Positions 24,949-31,991 of a stretch of 38,010 bases of DNA are shown piece by piece. The DNA lies in NCBI RefSeq assembly GCF_947496875.1, contig NZ_CANMEH010000021.1, positions 1 to 38,010 of the forward strand, written 5' to 3'. The notes under the pieces were generated by a model. It was not told where the DNA came from and ran no database searches. It worked only from the letters and a program-made list of their open reading frames with translations. Position numbers and translations under genes: made by a program. The DNA comes from an uncultured Paracoccus sp. (GTDB taxonomy: Bacteria > Pseudomonadota > Alphaproteobacteria > Rhodobacterales > Rhodobacteraceae). Position 1 is the first letter of the stretch, and the number at the start of each line of letters is the position of its first letter.

Positions 24949-26008
24949 CTTACCAGGCTCTCCCGAGCACGGGTCGCGCATCGCTGTCGTCCTCGAGGGG
25001 GCACGGCTCCTGTTTCCAGGCTATTTCGCTCTGGTCATGGCGACCGGCGTGATCTCGATCGCGTGCGAGCTCTTGGGGCTGCGGCCGGTCGCGCTCGGCC
25101 TGGTTGCCTTTAACTGGATCGCCTATCCCGTGCTCTGGATGCTGACGCTGATCCGCGTCGTGCGCTTTCCCAGGCTGCTGATGCTTGACGTCTTCAACCA
25201 TCAGCGTGCGCCGGGCTTCTTCACGCTCGTGGCCGGCACCTGCGTGCTCGGCACCCAGAACATGATCGTGCTCGAGGCGCGGGGCCTGGCGACGACGCTC
25301 TGGTGGCTAGGGCTGGGGCTGTGGTTCATCGTGATGTACACGTTCTTCACCGCCGTCACGGTCCGGGCGCGCAAGCCGACACTCGCGCAAGGCATCAACG
25401 GCGCCTGGCTCATCGCCGCGGTCGCGACGCAGTCGATCGTCGTTCTGCGGGCGGCGATCGACACCGGCGCCCCGCCGCACGAGGCGATCCAGTTCCTCAC
25501 GATCACGATGTTCATGATCGGGTCGATGCTCTACCTCGCGATCATTCCGCTGATCTTCTATCGGCTCACCTTCGTGGCGCTGAGCCATGCCGAGTTCAGC
25601 CCGCCCTACTGGATCAACATGGGCGCGGTCGCGATTTCGGCGCTGGCCGGCTCGCTGCTGCTCCTGCAAGGCGATGTCTGGCCCCTCGTCGGGCCGCTCA
25701 TTCCGTTCATCAAGGGGTTCACGTTCTTCTTCTGGGCGACCGCGACCTGGTGGATCCCGTTCCTCTTCGCGCTGATGACCTGGCGCTACCTCTGGAAGCG
25801 CGACAGGTTCCGCTACGAACCGGCGGTCTGGGGCATGATCTTTCCGCTTGGCATGTACACCACCAGTTCGCTCCAGTTCGACCGCGCCATGGGCTACGGC
25901 TTCCTCGATCCGCTGCCCGAAACGCTCGTCTTCGTCGCGCTGGCCGCCTGGGCTCTCGCCGTCATCGGCCTGGTCCGCCGGCTGGTAGGGATGGTCGTCG
26001 CGGCTTGA
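24938..26008 (+). CDS. TDT family transporter (tellurite-resistance/dicarboxylate type)
   Basis: A 356-residue protein with about ten spans, of the TDT family that includes TehA and malate or sulfite exporters. The first span region FPGYFALVMATGVISIACEL is the family hallmark; later motifs are APGFFTLVAGTCVLGTQNMI and PAVWGMIFPLGMYTTSSLQF. The substrate cannot be told from sequence. Translation seems to start at a TTG (24938) within the end of the preceding gene. It converges on the NifU-like gene. Confidence 0.85.
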   Translation: MAGSLPGSPEHGSRIAVVLEGARLLFPGYFALVMATGVISIACELLGLRPVALGLVAFNWIAYPVLWMLTLIRVVRFPRLLMLDVFNHQRAPGFFTLVAGTCVLGTQNMIVLEARGLATTLWWLGLGLWFIVMYTFFTAVTVRARKPTLAQGINGAWLIAAVATQSIVVLRAAIDTGAPPHEAIQFLTITMFMIGSMLYLAIIPLIFYRLTFVALSHAEFSPPYWINMGAVAISALAGSLLLLQGDVWPLVGPLIPFIKGFTFFFWATATWWIPFLFALMTWRYLWKRDRFRYEPAVWGMIFPLGMYTTSSLQFDRAMGYGFLDPLPETLVFVALAAWALAVIGLVRRLVGMVVAA

Positions 26009-26010
26009 TT

Positions 26011-26040
26011 GCAGCTCTCGCCTCCATGCGATCGAGCTGC
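26011..26040. terminator. Possible bidirectional hairpin between convergent genes
   Basis: GCAGCTC (26011-26017) and GAGCTGC (26034-26040) could pair across a 16-nt loop in the 83-bp space between the TDT transporter and the convergent NifU-like gene. There is no T-run, so termination efficiency is doubtful. Confidence 0.3.
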
Positions 26041-26091
26041 GTTACCAGATGCGGCGCTGGTTCTTTCTGTCCTATGGCCGGCGCTGACCGA

Positions 26092-27324
26092 TCAACCGGA
26101 CCGCAGGCTTTCCTGCAACTCTCGCTGGAAGAACGCCTGGTCGGTCTCCGCCGGACGCGGGCCGCGCTCCAGGGATCGCGCGAGTTCGAAGAAGCCTCTT
26201 CCGGGCAGTATTCCCGATCCCCGGCTGACGGCGCGGGCGGCGATGAACGGGCGGCCGGTTTCCGCATCCTCGCGCATCGTCACCTCGAGGGCATTCGTCA
26301 CCTCACGAATGGAGCCGGGCATAGACATCCCCAGGTCTCGGGCGATCTGTCCATACGTGACCGGCAGCCTGCCGGCAGGCAGAGCTTCCAGATGCTGGCG
26401 CACCTGGTCCGCAAGCGCGGTGCGCGCGTCTTCGGAGGCGGCTTGTTCGCGGGGCGGTGGAACCTCCTGGGCACTACCATCGGGCAGGATCTCGGCCGCC
26501 CAGGTGCGCTGCGGGCTGCGAACCGTTACACGAATGTTGCCGACCGTGGCGTCCTCGCTGTGCTCGGTCACGATGTCGCCGCGCGAAAAACCGTCGAGCA
26601 ATTGCTCACGCTCGAGGCCCAGCCGGGGCGCGAGATAGGCCGGGTCGATCGCCAACTGGCCACCCTCCCAGCGAAGGGAGGCGGCCGGAATGGGGCGGGC
26701 GAAGGCGGGACTTCGCCCCGGCGCGTCGCGATAGTAGGGAGTGGTTCCGCTGCCGTGGTCGGTGACATCCACGATCTCGCGAACCCCCGGCACGGCGGCG
26801 CGCAGCATGGTTTCGACGCCATTCCTGAGCGTCATGGACGAGGCCGCACAGCCTTGGCAGCCGCCGGACATGCGCAGATATACGACACCGTTCTCGACAC
26901 GTTCTGCGGACACGTGGCCACCATGCCTGGCAATGGCGGGGTTGGCCTGTCGGTCGAGGACCACGGTGACCGCGGCCAGGATCGCCGCATCGTCGTCACC
27001 TTGCGGCGCGGCGTCAGACGTGTCGCCGAGCGGGGGATCGGCGCTGTCCAGGACCCGCCGGATCGCCGCAGCGATCTGCGCCTTGAGCGCCTGCCAGTCG
27101 TGGCCTTGGGCTCGCGTGACGAGGATCGTCTCGCCCGTCACCTGCACCTTGCGCACACCGTCGATCGCGAAGAGGGCCTTCGCCAGAGGGGCCTCGTCAT
27201 CGGGTCCGTCGAAGCTGACCGTCCGGCCCGCCTGCACCGGCGCGCCGAGGATGAAGCGCATCGTGCTCGGGTCGCGCGGCGAGGCCTGGGCGCGGATGCG
27301 GCGGTGCAGGCCGGTGTCAGACAT
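26092..27324 (-). CDS. NifU/Nfu Fe-S scaffold fused to a DUF6522 domain and a C-terminal domain
   Basis: A 410-residue multidomain protein. Residues about 15-95 look like an Nfu N-terminal domain (STMRFILGAPVQAGRTVSF). Residues 112-190 are a NifU C-terminal Fe-S domain with its CxxC (MSGGCQGCAASSMTLRNGV, Cys156 and Cys159). Residues 217-288 align with the stand-alone DUF6522 proteins (RWEGGQLAIDPAYLAPRLGL). Residues 302-390 (RLPVTYGQIARDLGMSM, AVSRGSGILPGRGFFELARS) recall winged-helix domains. Assembly or transfer of an Fe-S cluster is the likely role. The start at 27324 overlaps the Mrp stop by 8 nt. It is the last gene of the Rrf2-led operon. Confidence 0.85.
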   Translation of the reverse strand: MSDTGLHRRIRAQASPRDPSTMRFILGAPVQAGRTVSFDGPDDEAPLAKALFAIDGVRKVQVTGETILVTRAQGHDWQALKAQIAAAIRRVLDSADPPLGDTSDAAPQGDDDAAILAAVTVVLDRQANPAIARHGGHVSAERVENGVVYLRMSGGCQGCAASSMTLRNGVETMLRAAVPGVREIVDVTDHGSGTTPYYRDAPGRSPAFARPIPAASLRWEGGQLAIDPAYLAPRLGLEREQLLDGFSRGDIVTEHSEDATVGNIRVTVRSPQRTWAAEILPDGSAQEVPPPREQAASEDARTALADQVRQHLEALPAGRLPVTYGQIARDLGMSMPGSIREVTNALEVTMREDAETGRPFIAARAVSRGSGILPGRGFFELARSLERGPRPAETDQAFFQRELQESLRSG

Positions 27325-28516
27325 CCTCGGCCTCGACACCTTCGATCTCGCGCAGTGCGCCAAACGTGTAGATCCCCGAGCGGTGCCCGTCGCTGAACGC
27401 CACGCCGAGAGCGTAGTTGCCGACGCTCCAGATCCGCGTCGGGACCACGTCCAGTGGCACGGCCTCGGGGTCGAGCAGGCGCTTGCCGCTCATCTCGTCG
27501 CGGCAGGCCGCGCAGCAGCAGGAGAGCCGCAGATCACGCGGGTCGATCGTCTGAGCACGGCCGTCTCCCCACCGGATCGTCAGTCCGGCAGCGTCGTAGT
27601 CGAGCGCCAGCGGCCGGTCCGGGGGCGTATCGGGCGTGGGTGCGGCCGGCGCGGGCTTGCCTTCGCCGGCCGCGAGGTGCCAATCGAAAGGCGTTTGAAG
27701 CCCAACGGCCGGGTTCATGGCGCCGGTCAGCGCGTCGGCGATCAGCCCGTAGGCTTGCGCCGCCGGACTGTCCGGCGCTGTCGCCACGAGCGGCGCACCG
27801 TTGTCTCCGCCATCCACGATCGCCGGGTCGAGTGGAATGGCGCCGAGAAACGGCACGTCGAGGCTTTCCGCGATCCTGCGCCCGCCGCCCTGATGGAAGA
27901 TATCGGTGACTTCCCCGCAAGAGGGGCAGGTGAAGCCGCTCATGTTCTCGATGATCCCGAGGATCGGCACGTTCACCTGTTCCAGCATGCGCAGACCTCG
28001 CCGCGCGATCTTCAGGCTCACATCCTGCGGTGTGCTGACGACGACGGCGCCGGTCAGCGGAAAGGACTGCGCCAGCGTCAGTTGCGTGTCGCCGGTGCCC
28101 GGCGGCAGATCCAGGAACAGAACGTCCAACTCGCCCCAGTCGACCTGCGTGACGAACATGCGGAGGTACTTCGTCACCATGGGTCCGCGCAGGATCGCGG
28201 GCTTGTCGTCGCCGGTCAGCATCCCCATCGAGATCACCTTGACGCCCTGCGCCTCGGCGGGGATGACCTTCTTGTCGGGCGACATGGCCGGCGGTCGGTC
28301 GCCGGGGATGCCCAGCATGCCAGGGATCGACGGGCCGTAGAGATCGGCATCCACGAGCCCGACGCGCAGCCCCTGCCGCGCCAGCATCACCGCCAGGTTG
28401 GTGGCAACGGTGGACTTGCCGACCCCGCCCTTGCCGCTGGCAATGGCGATGAGTCGGCCGAGATGCGACAGGGGCGCGGCCGGTGCCGGATCAGAAATCG
28501 GCTTCGGATTGTTCAA
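27317..28516 (-). CDS. mrp: Mrp/NBP35-type Fe-S carrier ATPase with C-terminal DUF971 domain
   Basis: A 399-residue Mrp (ApbC) protein. The deviant Walker A GKGGVGKST is at residues 28-36, followed by VDADLYGPSIPGMLG, FLDLPPGTGDTQLTL, and the cluster-binding CPSC (SGFTCPSCGEVTD). After a Pro/Ala-rich linker, residues about 310-395 form a DUF971 domain with a cysteine-rich loop (RLSCCCAACRDE). Mrp proteins carry and insert Fe-S clusters using ATP. The start appears to be a TTG at 28516, preceded by GAGGAG; no ATG fits. It lies 20 nt after a DUF6522 gene and overlaps the NifU fusion. Confidence 0.9.
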   Translation of the reverse strand: MNNPKPISDPAPAAPLSHLGRLIAIASGKGGVGKSTVATNLAVMLARQGLRVGLVDADLYGPSIPGMLGIPGDRPPAMSPDKKVIPAEAQGVKVISMGMLTGDDKPAILRGPMVTKYLRMFVTQVDWGELDVLFLDLPPGTGDTQLTLAQSFPLTGAVVVSTPQDVSLKIARRGLRMLEQVNVPILGIIENMSGFTCPSCGEVTDIFHQGGGRRIAESLDVPFLGAIPLDPAIVDGGDNGAPLVATAPDSPAAQAYGLIADALTGAMNPAVGLQTPFDWHLAAGEGKPAPAAPTPDTPPDRPLALDYDAAGLTIRWGDGRAQTIDPRDLRLSCCCAACRDEMSGKRLLDPEAVPLDVVPTRIWSVGNYALGVAFSDGHRSGIYTFGALREIEGVEAEDV

Positions 28517-28536
28517 CGCGTAAACTCCTCGCGGTC

Positions 28537-29001
28537 TCAGCGAGCGGAAGGGAAGCTGACGGCGATCGGGTCGCTCGCCGGGAACGTGTCGCACAAGGCT
28601 TCGTCGAGAATTGCGTCGAGGCGAGCCCGGCGAGCGGCATCGGCCTCTTCAGCAGCATGGGGATCTTTGAAAGTCTCGTCCGCGGCGCCGCTACTGGCGT
28701 CGCCTGCACCAGCTTCGTGGCGTTGGCCCGGTGCAGCAGGCGAACGAGGCAGTGGGAAGGTCACGGCGCTGCATTCGAGAACGCTGCCCCGCTCATCCGC
28801 GATCATGCGAACGCGACGATCCGCCGAGAAGAAGGTCAGGCGCACCTTGCCCGCATCCTCGGCTTCGCCCTGTTCGAACCGGCTGGTGATGGCGCCTTCA
28901 CGCATGCCCAGTCTCAGGTCTTCGGCACTGATCGCAAATGCTTGCGCAAGGATGCCTGCGTCCACCTGAACGCCATCATTGATGTATTCGATCCGGGTCA
29001 T
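28537..29001 (-). CDS. DUF6522 protein with C-terminal FPASDP motif
   Basis: A 154-residue protein. Residues 1-75 form the DUF6522 domain (DAGILAQAFAISAEDLRLGM, REGAITSRFEQGEAEDAGKV). After an Ala/Asp-rich linker comes a short conserved-looking helix, LDAILDEALCDTFPASDPIA, a motif seen at the ends of various small alphaproteobacterial proteins. The ATG at 29001 follows GGAGGAA, better than the ATG four codons upstream. It lies 21 nt after the Rrf2 gene and 20 nt before mrp. Function is unknown. Confidence 0.75.
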   Translation of the reverse strand: MTRIEYINDGVQVDAGILAQAFAISAEDLRLGMREGAITSRFEQGEAEDAGKVRLTFFSADRRVRMIADERGSVLECSAVTFPLPRSPAAPGQRHEAGAGDASSGAADETFKDPHAAEEADAARRARLDAILDEALCDTFPASDPIAVSFPSAR

Positions 29002-29022
29002 CGGTTCCTCCATCCTTCTGGG

Positions 29023-29451
29023 TCATCCGGCTGCGGCCGGGGATTGGCTGCTGCGCCAGGCGCAGTCCGCCAGGGTTGTCTTGTCCAGCTCGTTCATGAA
29101 TGCCTCCTGCGCCGCGGCGAGCTGGGGCCTAAGCAGGCATTGCGGCTTCAACACGCAGGCGCCGCCGTCCGCGCGGAAACATTCCACAAGCGCGAAACGC
29201 TGCTCGAGATGGCGCACGACTTCGCCCACCGTGATCGCCTGTGCCGGGCGAGCCAGCGTAAGCCCGCCACTCCTGCCGCGCTGGCTTCTGACGAAGCCGC
29301 CGCGGCCAAGATCCCTTACTACCTTGGCCAGATGGTGCTGAGAGATCGCGAACTCTTCGGCGATCGCTCCGGTCGAGACCGCCTCGTGGGGCGCTCCGGC
29401 CAGACGCATCAGAACCCGCAAGCCGTAATCGGTGAATGCCGCAAGCCGCAT
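29023..29451 (-). CDS. Rrf2 family regulator, NsrR-like
   Basis: A 142-residue Rrf2 regulator. The N terminus MRLAAFTDYGLRVLMRLAGA and the helix-turn-helix (ISQHHLAKVVRDLGRGGFVR) with wing RGRSGGLTLARP are typical of NsrR. Three cysteines in ECFRADGGACVLKPQC (C-x7-C-x5-C) can hold an Fe-S cluster that NO destroys. It heads an operon with a DUF6522 protein, Mrp and a NifU fusion, and is divergent from the RIC repair gene, with a palindrome between them. NsrR rather than IscR is inferred from this context. Confidence 0.85.
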   Translation of the reverse strand: MRLAAFTDYGLRVLMRLAGAPHEAVSTGAIAEEFAISQHHLAKVVRDLGRGGFVRSQRGRSGGLTLARPAQAITVGEVVRHLEQRFALVECFRADGGACVLKPQCLLRPQLAAAQEAFMNELDKTTLADCAWRSSQSPAAAG

Positions 29452-29466
29452 CGTCGACCCTTATCT

Positions 29467-29519
29467 GGTATTGACAGGACGTAATATAGCCGATCAAATC
29501 GGTACTTCAAATGCCGATT
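29467..29519. promoter_or_regulatory. Divergent promoter region with palindromic operator
   Basis: The best palindrome is AATCGGTA-CTTCAAA-TGCCGATT at 29497-29519; its arms extend by one base each side. On the - strand TTGAAG and TATATT, 16 bp apart, form a likely Rrf2 promoter with its -35 inside the palindrome. On the + strand GGTATTGACA (29467-29476) contains a TTGACA -35, with TCAAAT 17 bp downstream. GGTATTkACA also occurs at 18772 and 32433. Autoregulation by the adjacent Rrf2 protein and control of the RIC gene are inferred. Confidence 0.65.
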
Positions 29520-29633
29520 TGTGGTGGAGTCGGGCGACGTGAAGCCTGACGGGTGCCTAGACGAGGATTCGCAGGAGATGACGACTCCTGCACCCGGCAG
29601 TTCCGCCTGCGCGAAGCAACCGTGGAGAGAGCC

Positions 29634-30305
29634 ATGACCGAGAGAGCCCACCCACTGCACGACCAGAGTGTCGGCGAGATCGCCGCGCGATTGGCCGGCG
29701 CCTCCAATGTCTTTCGCCGGTTCGGGATCGACTTCTGCTGCCAGGGACACGTGTCGCTGAAGGACGCGGCCAACCATCGCAGTTCCGACCTGGATGAGCT
29801 GGAAACGGCGCTCGACGCGCTCGATCCGTCGGCCCCGCAGCCAGTCCCGCAGGAAACCGGCGCGCTGATTGAGCATATCAAGACCTGCTATCACGACGTG
29901 CACCGACAGCAGATCCCGGAGCTGATCGCCCTCTCGCGCAAGGTAGAGGCGGTTCATGTGAACCATCCGAATGTGCCGGCAGGCTTGGCCGAGACCTTGC
30001 AGCACGTTTGGGGCGAGCTGGAGGTGCACATGAAGAAGGAAGAGCTGATGGTCTTCCCGGCCATGCTGCGTCAGCGAGCAGGTTCACTCGCCGAGCCGAT
30101 TCGCGAAATGCGACACGATCACAACGACCATGCCGCGTTTCTCGATCAGATCGGGCGCCTGACAGACGACTACACTCCGCCCCAGGATGCCTGCCGGTCC
30201 TGGCGGACGCTCTATGACGGAGTGGCCCAGTTCCGCGCGGACCTGATGGAGCACGTCCATCTCGAGAACAACGTGCTGTTCCCACGCTTCGAAACAGCCG
30301 CATGA
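29634..30305 (+). CDS. RIC/ScdA (YtfE-like) di-iron repair protein
   Basis: A 223-residue Repair of Iron Centres protein. The N-terminal ScdA domain has SNVFRRFGIDFCCQGHVSLK, with the double cysteine. The C-terminal hemerythrin domain supplies the di-iron ligands (CYHDVHRQQIPEL, ELEVHMKKEELMVFPAM, RHDHNDHAAFL, EHVHLENNVLFPRF). RIC helps restore Fe-S clusters damaged by NO or peroxide. The ATG at 29634 has GGAGAGAG upstream. It is divergent from the Rrf2 operon that carries Fe-S carriers, supporting a shared role in cluster repair. Confidence 0.93.
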   Translation: MTERAHPLHDQSVGEIAARLAGASNVFRRFGIDFCCQGHVSLKDAANHRSSDLDELETALDALDPSAPQPVPQETGALIEHIKTCYHDVHRQQIPELIALSRKVEAVHVNHPNVPAGLAETLQHVWGELEVHMKKEELMVFPAMLRQRAGSLAEPIREMRHDHNDHAAFLDQIGRLTDDYTPPQDACRSWRTLYDGVAQFRADLMEHVHLENNVLFPRFETAA

Positions 30306-30444
30306 CATCTCTGCCAGCTGCTCCGAAGGCGGGCGGCTGGCAACGCCGCTGCCAGAGATGGGGTGGATGCCGCTCTCTCCCCAACGGCGTCACAATGCGC
30401 CAAGCTTGTGATGCTGAAGTCACAAGAGGAACGAGAGGGCATCC
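30306..30444 (+). ncRNA. Structured leader of the IS110 remnant (possible bridge RNA region)
   Basis: Right after the RIC stop, CATCTCTGCCAGC (30306-30318) pairs with GCTGCCAGAGATG (30348-30360) with one mismatch, and CTTGTGA (30405-30411) pairs perfectly with TCACAAG (30420-30426). These hairpins lie upstream of an IS110 transposase start, where IS110 elements encode their bridge RNA. The first hairpin could instead terminate RIC transcription. The left end of the element cannot be fixed from this copy. Confidence 0.35.
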
Positions 30445-30741
30445 GTGAAGAAAGTTAGCATCATCGGCGTCGACCTGGCAAAGAACGTATTCCAGCTGCA
30501 CGGCGCGGCCGCGGACGGAACGGTGCTGTTCCGCAAGAAGTTGTCGCGGCCACAGTTCCAGCGCTTCATCTTCGAGCATCCGCGGTGCCTCGTCGCCATG
30601 GAAGCCTGCGGCGGAGCGCATTACTGGGCGCGCGAAATGGAGCGGGCCGGCCACGAGGTGAAACTGATCGCGCCGCGCTACGTGGTGGGGCTATTGCGCA
30701 GGATAAGGGCAGGGCTACGCCGACCTCGGGCGCCCCTCTGA
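30445..30741 (+). pseudogene. IS110 family transposase, 3'-truncated
   Basis: The first 80 residues are the N-terminal DEDD (RuvC-like) region of an IS110 transposase: VSIIGVDLAKNVFQLHGAAA with the first catalytic aspartate, KKLSRPQFQRFIFEHPRCLV, AMEACGGAHYWAREMERAGH with the glutamate, and VKLIAPRYVV. The match stops near 30690, then the frame runs through unrelated DNA to a chance stop. The remaining DEDD residues and the serine domain are missing, so it is inactive. The start is GTG 30445. Confidence 0.85.
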
Positions 30742-30944
30742 TCCTCCCAACGCACCCGGCCCTCCCGCGCCCATGAGATCGCGTCATCGAGGCGGTCATC
30801 CACCCAGTACACCTCTCCGTCCACAACGAAGCTGGGCGAACCGAAAATCCCGAGGCCCATGGCACGCCCCGTCTCTTCCGCAAGGGCAGCGACGGCGGCT
30901 TCACCCGACGCATGGGACCGAGCCGCGACTCCGGCCCGACTCAC
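30678..30944 (-). pseudogene. DsbA-family (2-hydroxychromene-2-carboxylate isomerase-like) fragment
   Basis: The 88 residues contain the C-terminal end of a thioredoxin-fold isomerase of the DsbA/HCCA type: LAEETGRAMGLGIFGSPSFV, then VDGEVYWVDDRLDDAI. Intact relatives have about 200 residues, so the first half is missing. The 3' end runs into the IS110 remnant. Its GTG start overlaps the CBS stop (GTGA), so the fragment may still be translated. The cis-proline region (GSPSFVV) is kept. Confidence 0.6.
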
Positions 30945-31384
30945 CGGTATCCGATGCCGGTGACGTAATCCATCAGCAGGGTCTCTTCGTGCTCGCGATC
31001 CGCGAGCAGGGCCACGAGCACATCGCGTGCGGCAAGCACGCCCAGGGGACCCCCGGCGCCGTCCACCACCGGCAAATGCATGAACCCCGTCCGCTTCATC
31101 CGGGCCCAGATGTCATCGAGCGACTCCGAGGGTGTGCAGTACTCGACTTCGGCGGTCATCGCGGCTTGGACGGATTCCGTGCAGGAACAGCCGGTGCAAT
31201 GGCTGATGCGAGCGACGATGTCCGTGCGGCTGACCACACCACGAAGAACGCCGCTCTCGTCGCAGACGATGATCAGCAGGGTCTCCGGGCGGTCGAAGGC
31301 CTGCGCGGCGTCGACCAGTCGCGCCGAGCGATCGACCGTGACAAGGCGGCGGCTGGCCCTTTCGAGAAGGGTCGCGGGGATCAC
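30941..31384 (-). CDS. Tandem CBS-domain protein with cysteine-rich loop
   Basis: A 147-residue protein with two CBS motifs: RLVTVDRSARLVDAAQAFDR to LRGVVSRTDIVARI, and VEYCTPSESLDDIWARMKRT to GVLAARDVLVALL. Between them lies ISHCTGCSCTE, three closely spaced cysteines that are unusual for CBS proteins and could bind metal or sense NO. CBS pairs normally bind adenine nucleotides. The GTG start overlaps the DUF6522 stop (GTGA). The truncated gene at 15938 is a paralogue. Confidence 0.85.
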   Translation of the reverse strand: MIPATLLERASRRLVTVDRSARLVDAAQAFDRPETLLIIVCDESGVLRGVVSRTDIVARISHCTGCSCTESVQAAMTAEVEYCTPSESLDDIWARMKRTGFMHLPVVDGAGGPLGVLAARDVLVALLADREHEETLLMDYVTGIGYR

Positions 31385-31689
31385 GGTCCTGCCCCCGGTC
31401 CGATGTCTGTGCCGGGTGCGCCCGGATTTTGCGTGCCAGTCCTGACCGGAAAAGTCGCCCGCGTCAGGATGTGTCCGCCCGCATCCACGATGAACCGGCA
31501 GGCGCGGCCGCCGTGGTGAAAGGTCAGACGCCAGCGCCCGGCATCCTCGCCCACCCCGGCCTCGCAGCGCGAGGTGATGGTCCCCGCGCGCATCCGCGCC
31601 CTGGTCTCCTCCTGCGACAGGCCGAACGCGTCCGCCAACAGGGACGCGTCGATGACAAAATCGTCTGCGTTGCGTTCGACCGGTGTCAT
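31381..31689 (-). CDS. DUF6522 protein (module B)
   Basis: A 102-residue protein that is almost entirely the DUF6522 domain: FVIDASLLADAFGLSQEETR, MRAGTITSRCEAGVGEDAGR, WRLTFHHGGRACRFIVDAGG. Its alignment with the 28537 protein covers VDA-LA-AF-S...R-R-GTITSR-E-G-EDAG. The start at 31689 overlaps the HTHP stop (ATGA) and its end overlaps the CBS start, so it is tightly coupled between them. Function is unknown. Confidence 0.78.
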   Translation of the reverse strand: MTPVERNADDFVIDASLLADAFGLSQEETRARMRAGTITSRCEAGVGEDAGRWRLTFHHGGRACRFIVDAGGHILTRATFPVRTGTQNPGAPGTDIGPGAGP

Positions 31690-31919
31690 GGCGCATCTCT
31701 CCAATAGTCATTCGCCGCCGCCACGGTGGCGAAATGCGTTGCCACGACCTGGCTCGAGGCGATCAGCGCGTCGGCATTTTCGGCGTAGACCGGGCGCAGC
31801 TTGTCGCGCACCTCGGCGTCCGGCTGGGTCATCTTGATCGCGACGCGGGCCATCTTGACGGCCAGTTCATAGCCTTCTTGCGGTGTCGCTGTCTTCAAGG
31901 TGGGGAGCCATGTGGTCAT
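31686..31919 (-). CDS. Hexameric tyrosine-coordinated haem protein (HTHP), cytoplasmic form
   Basis: A 77-residue protein matching HTHP along its whole length: TWLPTLKTATPQEGYELAVK, IKMTQPDAEVRDKLRPVYAE (likely haem-ligand tyrosine) and AAANDYWRDAP. There is no signal peptide, unlike the paralogue at 19834. HTHP assembles six subunits, each with one haem, and shows peroxidase and catalase activity. A good GGAAGGAA site precedes ATG 31919. It leads the HTHP-DUF6522-CBS unit. Confidence 0.9.
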   Translation of the reverse strand: MTTWLPTLKTATPQEGYELAVKMARVAIKMTQPDAEVRDKLRPVYAENADALIASSQVVATHFATVAAANDYWRDAP

Positions 31920-31958
31920 CGAGCATTCCTTCCGTTTTTTGGTTGCTTGTTTCTGATG

Positions 31959-31978
31959 CCCGACGGTTGCAACCGCCG
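31959..31978. other. Loop-free palindrome between Rrf2 and HTHP genes
   Basis: On the - strand CCGGCGGTTG is followed directly by CAACCGTCGG, self-complementary apart from one G-T pair. It lies in the 72-nt gap between the Rrf2 stop and the HTHP start. It may be an operator or an RNA hairpin that lowers read-through. No T-run follows closely. Confidence 0.4.
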
Positions 31979-31991
31979 GGTTGATGGTCTG

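Noticed and set aside
26009..27396. Long + strand frame through the NifU-like gene
   Set aside because: It runs antisense to a gene with clear NifU motifs, and its product is Arg/Gly-rich without domains.
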